Below are positions 58,514-64,000 of a stretch of 64,000 bases of DNA, piece by piece; positions within the stretch are counted from its first letter, which is position 1, and the number at the start of each line of letters is the position of its first letter. The notes beneath the pieces were generated by a model. That model saw only the letters and a program-made list of their open reading frames with translations. It was not told the DNA's origin and ran no database searches. The translations under genes and the position numbers were made by a program. The stretch is from Pyrus communis (lineage: Eukaryota > Streptophyta > Magnoliopsida > Rosales > Rosaceae): assembly GCF_963583255.1 (NCBI RefSeq), contig NC_084817.1, positions 13,398,121 through 13,462,120 of the forward strand. Reading direction: 5' to 3'.

Positions 58514-59176
58514 ATGGCAAACTCATCGAACCTTAGCTTGGAATTGAGCCTTAGCAGTGATACGGGCGCGCCGCGTCAAGGTAACGTATGGCGCCCTTCT
58601 TTCTTTTCTTCTAACGGTCCTCTCACAGGTGAAGACTCCGTGATGCAGGACGCCACAACAGCTACAATAGTAGCTAGGAACCTCCTCACTCCGAAAGATA
58701 GTAGGCTGCTGTCAGGACGGTCCGATGAGCTGGCCGTTCAAGAGTCCCTCGCACTTAGTGTTCAGTGTGCGAGTTCTGTGTCCAACATGGGCCAACGCCT
58801 GCTTGCCCGCTCCCGTCAGGTGGAATCATTGATGGCAGAGGTGGAAAGTCTCAAGCAGGAGATCCAGCAGCTGAAGTATGAGAATAGAAGTTTGCACGTG
58901 CTTGCAAACAACTATTCGACGGGCATGAAGAGGAAGCTTGATGAGCTGCAAGAGTCTGAAGGTCGGATTCACAGTGACCGTCAAAGGTTCTCGTCTTTCC
59001 TCCAGAGGCACCTTTTTCCTGGCTCATCCAGCGCTTGGCCAAGTATTGAGGCCTGGAATGCTCTATCTTCGATGCCTTCTGCTCCTACGCCTTCCGCTCC
59101 GATGCCTTCTGTTCCTACGCCTTCCGCTTCAAGAGTAAAGCCACGTAGTGGGGCCTCAAGCAAACACCCTTTGTGA
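58514..59176 (+). CDS. Antisense accessory coiled-coil protein of element E (220 aa)
   Basis: As in B and F: MANSSNLSLELSL start with the LxLxL motif, conserved core, coiled coil and basic tail (ending SSKHPL). Two fewer pentapeptide repeats than B and F account for the shorter length. AATAAA at 59210-59215. The C-terminal third is also present in inverted orientation at 63666-63854. Confidence 0.72.
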   Translation: MANSSNLSLELSLSSDTGAPRQGNVWRPSFFSSNGPLTGEDSVMQDATTATIVARNLLTPKDSRLLSGRSDELAVQESLALSVQCASSVSNMGQRLLARSRQVESLMAEVESLKQEIQQLKYENRSLHVLANNYSTGMKRKLDELQESEGRIHSDRQRFSSFLQRHLFPGSSSAWPSIEAWNALSSMPSAPTPSAPMPSVPTPSASRVKPRSGASSKHPL

Positions 59177-59908
59177 AGCACCATCTTTCTTTGTTTAGCA
59201 GTGCCTATCAATAAATCAAACATTTTCTCAATGTTACAATCATAGACTCACACAATTAATAAACAAACAAACAATAACAACTAAACAACCTAACAAGGCA
59301 GAAACGAAATAGCAACAAAGAGAAGAGTTTTTTTTTTTTTAGGAATCTGGATTTGGAGTGCTTTCTAAGTCTTCCTTTGTTGAATGCATGGGTTGCCTCC
59401 CAAGTAGCGCTAAGACACAAACAAACACCAAAATGACTCAAATGACTCTAAAAACACATATTTTTGGGTTTTTCAAAAGAATTTTTTTTTTTTTTTTTAT
59501 TTTTTTAAATTTTTATCAAATTTTCGGAGTTTTATACCAAGACACTATAAAACACACTAAAACACTCTAAAAACGCTTAAAACAGCAAGAAACAACATTC
59601 TAAGTGATAGGTGAATAAATCCCACGAAATTCATGCAAATACAAATTGTTTACCCCCCCACACTTAAATCAAACTTTGTCCTCAATGTTTTAAGCAGAAA
59701 GTCACAATAGAGCAAGCAAATAAACAAATACGAGAAAGAAAGCAAAGTAAAGGCAGTAAAGAAAAAGAAAGGAATAAAAATAAGTCTCTTAAAGGGGTTT
59801 CCAAGTTCTTCTCTATTCGGATGCATGGGTTGCCTCCCACCAAGCGCTTTCTTTTACGTCTTGCAGCCGGACGGTACCTCCGTTTAAGCTTGACTAGGTT
59901 CCACGGCA
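59003..59908. repeat. Left arm of E's large inverted repeat
   Basis: 906 bp from the C-terminal part of the antisense ORF to just inside the end of pol. The reverse complement recurs at 62934-63854 (921 bp) with very few differences: a 15-bp pentapeptide-repeat unit, homopolymer lengths and at least one substitution near 59815/63029. The arms are separated by 3,025 bp of pol. Confidence 0.93.
59653..59690 (-). other. Proximal copy of the stem-loop/PPT module (PPT2b) of E
   Basis: Lies between two direct copies of the ATGCATGGGTTGCCTCCCA motif (59384-59402 and 59820-59838). The module was therefore duplicated together with the post-pol motif. Confidence 0.6.
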
Positions 59909-62900
59909 TGGAGGGGTACCTCCTCCACGACATGCTCCTCAAACATCTCGTAATAGGGCTTCAATCGATGCCCATTCACTTTGAATTCTTGCCGCGTCCT
60001 TGAACTTTTGATTTGCACTGCACCATGAGGGAAAACATTAGTAACAACAAACGGGCCAATCCATTTAGAACGCAACTTACCAGGAAACAAACGTAGGCGA
60101 GAGTTAAAAAGTAACACTTTCTGCCCAACTGTGAAGGTCTTGGTTCGAATCATTTTATCATGGAATGCTTTGGTCTTGGCTTTGTACATCCGGGCATTCT
60201 CATAGGCTTCATTCCGAATCTCCTCAAGTTCATTCAATTGGAGCTTCCTATGAACTCCCGCTGCATCTATGTCCATGTTGAAAATCTTCACGGCCCAATG
60301 TGCCTTGTGCTCTAACTCTACGGGCAAATGACATGGCTTACCATAGACGAGCCGAAAAGGTGACATCCCAATGGGTGTTTTGTATGCCGTACGATATGCC
60401 CACAGTGCATCATCTAAACGTAAGCTCCAATCCCTCCTTGTTGGTCCAACGGTCTTCTCCAAAATTTGTTTGATTTCTCGGTTAGACACCTCGGCTTGGC
60501 CATAAGGTGTGGAGACCTTATGGTTGACATGGTACTTTCTTAGCAACGCCTCAATGGTCCGATTGCAAAAGTGAGACCCTTCGTCACTTATGATTACTCT
60601 CGGCATTCCAAACCTAGCAAAAATGTTAGTTTTCACGAAATCTGCAACCACCTTAGAATCGTTAGTATGGGTGGCTTTTGCTTCCACCCATTTAGAAACA
60701 TAATCAACGGCTAGCAAGATATAAGTGAAACCATAAGATGGAGGGAAAGGGCCCATGAAATCAATGCCCCAAACATCAAAAATTTCAATATTAAAGACAG
60801 GGGTTTGCGGCATTTGGTCCTTGGTACCTATGTTACCCATTCGTTGGCAACGATCACAAGACATACAAAAGGTTCTAGCATCCCTAAATATAGTCGGCCA
60901 ATAAAAACCACACTCTAGAACCTTGAGGGCAGTGCGTTGTGTGCCAAAATGACCACCACATGCATATGTGTGACAAAAGCTTAGAATTGAGTGAAATTCA
61001 GAATCATGCACACATCTACGTACAATTTGATCTGAGCAATACTTCCACAAATAAGGGTCATCCCAAACATAGAAACGTGCATCATTTTTAAGCTTATCAC
61101 GTTGGTGCTTGTTTAGTTCATTTGGAATTTGTTTAGCCACCAAGTAATTCACTAAATCTGCATACCATGGTTCACTTACCTCAATGGATAGCAGCTGCTC
61201 ATCGGGAAAAGTTTCAGGGATAGGTACGGCATGTTCATGCTCCTCATGGATCATTCGGCTTAAATGGTCAGCCACTACATTCTCGCTTCCTTTCTTATCC
61301 CGGATTTCAATATCAAATTCTTGAAGAAGAAGAATCCAACGGATAAGCCTCGGCTTTGCTTCCTTTTTCGTGAGCAAGTACCTCAAAGCTGCATGATCAG
61401 AATAAACGATTACTTTAGTACCAATTAAATATGAACGGAATTTATCTAAAGCAAAAACCACAGCTAGAAGTTCTTTTTCCGTCGTGGAGTAGTTCAATTG
61501 GGCATCATTGAGAGTCCGAGAGGCATAGTATATGACATGCGGCCGCTTGTCTCTTCTTTGTCCTAGAACAGCTCCTAATGCATAGTCGGATGCATCGCAC
61601 ATGAGCTCGAACGGAAGGCTCCAATCTGGAGGTACAATAATGGGGGCCGAGACTAGCTTCTCCTTGAGTTGGTTAAATGCCGAATTACACTCTTCATCAA
61701 ACTTGAATGGCACATCTTTTTGAAGCAATCGGCAAAGAGGGTTGGACATCTTGGAGAAGTCCTTGATAAAACGCCTATAGAACCCTGCATGGCCAAGAAA
61801 CGAACGTACCTCTCTAACCGAAGTAGGAGAGGGTAAGTGACGTACAAGGTCTATTTTCGATTTATCTACTGCAATTCCTTTTTCTGAAACAATATGTCCT
61901 AAAACTATACCTTGTTTCACCATAAAGTGACATTTCTCCCAATTCAAGACAAGGTTAGTTTCAACACATCGTTTCAAAATTAAGGTCAGATTATCCAAGC
62001 AATTATCAAATGAACTCCCAAATACACTGAAATCATCCATGAAAACCTCAATGATCTTTTCAACAAAATCGGAAAATATACTTACCATACACCTTTGGAA
62101 AGTGGCCGGTGCGTTGCATAAGCCAAATGGCATGCGACGATAAGCAAATGTTCCAAAGGGACATGTGAATGTGGTCTTCTCTTGATCATCCGGGGCTATC
62201 ACAATTTGGTTATATCCAGAGTATCCATCAAGAAAACAGTAAAAAGCATGACCGGCTAACCTTTCGAGCATCTGGTCGATGAATGGCAAAGGAAAGTGAT
62301 CTTTCCTAGTCATGGCATTTAGCTTCCGGTAATCGATACATAACCGCCATCCAGTCTGAATGCGTGTAGGCACGAGCTCATTCTCATCATTCTTGATAAC
62401 AGTTACTCCGGACTTCTTGGGAACGACTTGAATTGGAGAGACCCAACGGCTATCGGAGATAGGGTAGATCACTCCGCAATCCAAAAGCTTGATTATTTCC
62501 TTCTTCACCACTTCCATCATCGGAGGGTTGAGACGGCGTTGAGCCTCTCGAGTTGGTTTAGCCCCCTCCTCAAGAAGTATACGGTGCATGCATGTGGTAG
62601 GGCTTATTCCTTTAATGTCGGCCAAAGTCCACCCTATGGCCGTTTTGTGTTCTCGCAGCACCCTCACAAGCTTCTCTTCCTCCATTGCCGTGAGACTTGA
62701 TGAAATGATGACGGGCAATGTTTCGCCTTTTCCCAAAAACACATACTTCAAATGGTCTGGCAACGGCTTAAGTTCAAGCGATGGTGCCTGAACAACAGAA
62801 GGTAGCATTTTAGTGGAAACTGAATTTGAAAGTGAGAGTGGAACCTTACCATATTGTTGTGGCAATGACTCAAGGGCTGCCACAACCTCAATTATTTCTT

Positions 62901-63021
62901 CACTAGAACCCATTGCAAAGAATTCCTCCTCCTTGCCGTGGAACCTAGTCAAGCTTAAACGGAGGTACCGTCCGGCTGCAAGACGTAAAAGAAAGCGCTT
63001 GGTGGGAGGCAACCCATGCAT
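59884..63021 (-). CDS. Pol of E: RT, RNase H, integrase with a novel 29-residue start
   Basis: 1045 codons. Residues 1-29 are translated from the inverted arm (62934-63021), which by chance supplies an in-frame ATG. From [14 protein letters not shown] onward it matches the segment between protease and RT in B. RT FMDD is near 327-330, RNase H D476/E517/D542/D585, and integrase D754, D813, E844. Two departures affect integrase. A 15-bp deletion removes HPQTN just before the catalytic Glu (KVSTPY then GQAEV), and GG after the second Asp has become EG. Protease and gag are missing. Integrase is probably inactive, so E must have been mobilised by another copy, or lost function afterwards. The junction at residue 154 ([10 protein letters not shown]) shows the uninterrupted form of the site hit by the solo LTR in B. 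Confidence 0.9.
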   Translation of the reverse strand: MHGLPPTKRFLLRLAAGRYLRLSLTRFHGKEEEFFAMGSSEEIIEVVAALESLPQQYGKVPLSLSNSVSTKMLPSVVQAPSLELKPLPDHLKYVFLGKGETLPVIISSSLTAMEEEKLVRVLREHKTAIGWTLADIKGISPTTCMHRILLEEGAKPTREAQRRLNPPMMEVVKKEIIKLLDCGVIYPISDSRWVSPIQVVPKKSGVTVIKNDENELVPTRIQTGWRLCIDYRKLNAMTRKDHFPLPFIDQMLERLAGHAFYCFLDGYSGYNQIVIAPDDQEKTTFTCPFGTFAYRRMPFGLCNAPATFQRCMVSIFSDFVEKIIEVFMDDFSVFGSSFDNCLDNLTLILKRCVETNLVLNWEKCHFMVKQGIVLGHIVSEKGIAVDKSKIDLVRHLPSPTSVREVRSFLGHAGFYRRFIKDFSKMSNPLCRLLQKDVPFKFDEECNSAFNQLKEKLVSAPIIVPPDWSLPFELMCDASDYALGAVLGQRRDKRPHVIYYASRTLNDAQLNYSTTEKELLAVVFALDKFRSYLIGTKVIVYSDHAALRYLLTKKEAKPRLIRWILLLQEFDIEIRDKKGSENVVADHLSRMIHEEHEHAVPIPETFPDEQLLSIEVSEPWYADLVNYLVAKQIPNELNKHQRDKLKNDARFYVWDDPYLWKYCSDQIVRRCVHDSEFHSILSFCHTYACGGHFGTQRTALKVLECGFYWPTIFRDARTFCMSCDRCQRMGNIGTKDQMPQTPVFNIEIFDVWGIDFMGPFPPSYGFTYILLAVDYVSKWVEAKATHTNDSKVVADFVKTNIFARFGMPRVIISDEGSHFCNRTIEALLRKYHVNHKVSTPYGQAEVSNREIKQILEKTVGPTRRDWSLRLDDALWAYRTAYKTPIGMSPFRLVYGKPCHLPVELEHKAHWAVKIFNMDIDAAGVHRKLQLNELEEIRNEAYENARMYKAKTKAFHDKMIRTKTFTVGQKVLLFNSRLRLFPGKLRSKWIGPFVVTNVFPHGAVQIKSSRTRQEFKVNGHRLKPYYEMFEEHVVEEVPLHAVEPSQA

Positions 63022-63854
63022 CCGAATAAAGAAGAACTTGGAAACCCCTTTAAGAGACTTATTTTTATTCCTTTCTTTTTCTTTACTGCCTTTACTTTGC
63101 TTTCTTTCTCGTATTTGTTTATTTGCTTGCTCTGTTGTGACTTTCTGCTTAAAACATTGAGGACAAAGTTTGATTTAAGTGTGGGGGGGTAAACAATTTG
63201 TATTTGCATGAATTTCGTGGGATTTATTCACCTATCACTTAGAATGTTGTTTCTTGCTGTTTTAAGCGTTTTTAGAGTGTTTTAGTGTGTTTTATAGTGT
63301 CTTGGTATAAAACTCTGAAAATTTGATAAAAATTTAAAAATAAAAAAATAAAAAAAAAATTCTTTTGAAAAACCCAAAAATATGTGTTTTTAGAGTCATT
63401 TGAGTCATTTTGGTGTTTGTTTGTGTCTTAGCGCTACTTGGGAGGCAACCCATGCATTCAACAAAGGAAGACTTAGAAAGCACTCCAAATCCAGATTCCT
63501 AAAAAAAAAAAAAACTCTTCTCTTTGTTGCTATTTCGTTTCTGCCTTGTTAGGTTGTTTAGTTGTTATTGTTTGTTTGTTTATTAATTGTGTGAGTCTAT
63601 GATTGTAACATTGAGAAAATGTTTGATTTATTGATAGGCACTGCTAAACAAAGAAAGATGGTGCTTCACAAAGGGTGTTTGCTTGAGGCCCCACTACGTG
63701 GCTTTACTCTTGAAGCGGAAGGCGTAGGAACAGAAGGCGTAGGAACAGAAGGCATCGGAGCGGAAGGCGTAGGAGCAGAAGGCATCGAAGATAGAGCATT
63801 CCAGGCCTCAATACTTGGCCAAGCGCTGGATGAGCCAGGAAAAAGGTGCCTCTG
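62934..63854. repeat. Right arm of E's large inverted repeat
   Basis: Reverse complement of 59003-59908. The inner junction shares TGCC (62934-62937) between pol and the arm. At the outer junction CTCTG/AAGAAATT leads straight into the LTR at 63863. It includes an inverted PPT2b module (63151-63188) and inverted post-pol motifs (about 63003-63020 and 63438-63456). Confidence 0.93.
63666..63854 (-). pseudogene. Inverted C-terminal fragment of the accessory ORF
   Basis: Encodes LQRHLFPGSSSAWPSIEAW, five pentapeptide repeats and the basic tail, now in the same direction as E's own transcription. The frame stays open through the LTR boundary (to 63926), fusing 23 LTR-encoded residues to the fragment. 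No evidence of function. Confidence 0.8.
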
Positions 63855-63862
63855 AAGAAATT

Positions 63863-64000
63863 TGATGCGAGTTTTATACGCGCACAAATTAAACCCTCTT
63901 TTTGTCAAATTGTAGTATAGGTGCAAGTAGGGATCGTTCTGGACCGGGGATTAGGAGGGATTGTTAATCTCTTGGAAACTGACTTAAAAACGTAAAAACA
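63863..64000 (-). repeat. 5' LTR of element E (first 138 bp seen)
   Basis: TGATGCGAGTTTTATACGCG at 63863. All 138 bases are identical to 50894-51031 of the 3' LTR. The PBS that should lie just inside it is absent. Confidence 0.92.

Larger units (their letters stand above)
50894..64000 (-). mobile_element. Element E: rearranged element with an inverted repeat, 5' LTR cut by the window edge
   Basis: Minus-strand element inserted in F's RNase H region; left target flank GTACA (50889-50893). The 3' LTR (50894-55386) and 5' LTR (63863 onwards) are identical over all 138 visible bases. PBS, gag, protease and leader are missing; in their place stands an inverted copy (62934-63854) of the element's own 59003-59908. 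Only the last bases before the LTR (AAATT) recall the normal PBS spacer. Confidence 0.9.

Overview
The window is nuclear DNA from a flowering plant and consists almost entirely of nested LTR retrotransposons. I recognise no host gene, rRNA, tRNA gene or CRISPR array. The main family is Ty3/Gypsy, Athila-like. Its marks are LTRs of about 1.9-2.8 kb that begin TGATAGGAGC and end CGCATCA, a primer-binding site matching all 18 bases of the 3' end of plant tRNA-Asp, a gag-protease-RT-RNase H-integrase polyprotein without a chromodomain, and a long non-coding stretch between integrase and the 3' LTR. The family style and the accessory ORF suggest a woody rosid, perhaps Rosaceae, but that is memory-based and weak.

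Layout. 1-5515: two minus-strand elements, one inserted just inside the other (L1: LTR 1282-3597 with a gag-like ORF; L2: LTR 3627-5515). 5516-11830: plus-strand material, namely the 3' tail of element K, an LTR (5889-8290) that has a polypurine tract before it and a PBS after it, then element C, which has lost nearly all of gag-pol. 11831-19880: a plus-strand LTR broken by a solo LTR (13652-19611, target duplication AGGTT), itself broken by a 3.8-kb solo LTR of another Gypsy lineage (15594-19400, target duplication TCAAT) with fifteen 65-bp tandem repeats. 19881-22045: 3' remnant of minus-strand element G. 22046-42777: plus-strand element D (LTR, PBS, gag with a stop), whose LTR holds complete minus-strand element B (24183-40929, target duplication GTGCT). 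B's polyprotein frame is split by a solo LTR (33611-35587, target duplication AGCCC). 42778-50893: minus-strand element F, inserted in D's gag. 50894-64000: minus-strand element E, inserted in F's pol; its 3' LTR holds a solo LTR (53069-55051, target duplication ATGAA).

How the parts work together. Elements B, C, E and F share a roughly 2-kb accessory module between integrase and the 3' LTR. It carries an antisense gene for a 200-230 residue coiled-coil protein with an N-terminal LxLxL (EAR-type) motif. In B, E and F the gene has its own G-box-containing upstream region, a good start context and an AATAAA signal; C's copy has lost the start. A TATA box on the opposite strand of the same upstream region suggests a divergent promoter. 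A stem-loop plus polypurine tract beside the 3' LTR has a look-alike further upstream, near the end of pol. The LTRs carry a duplicated 46-nt hairpin downstream of the TATA box.

The most striking object is E. Its 5' internal region (PBS, gag, protease) has been replaced by an inverted copy, about 0.9 kb, of its own 3' accessory region, so an LTR-driven transcript would fold into a long hairpin against the whole family. Its visible LTR ends are identical, so it looks recent.
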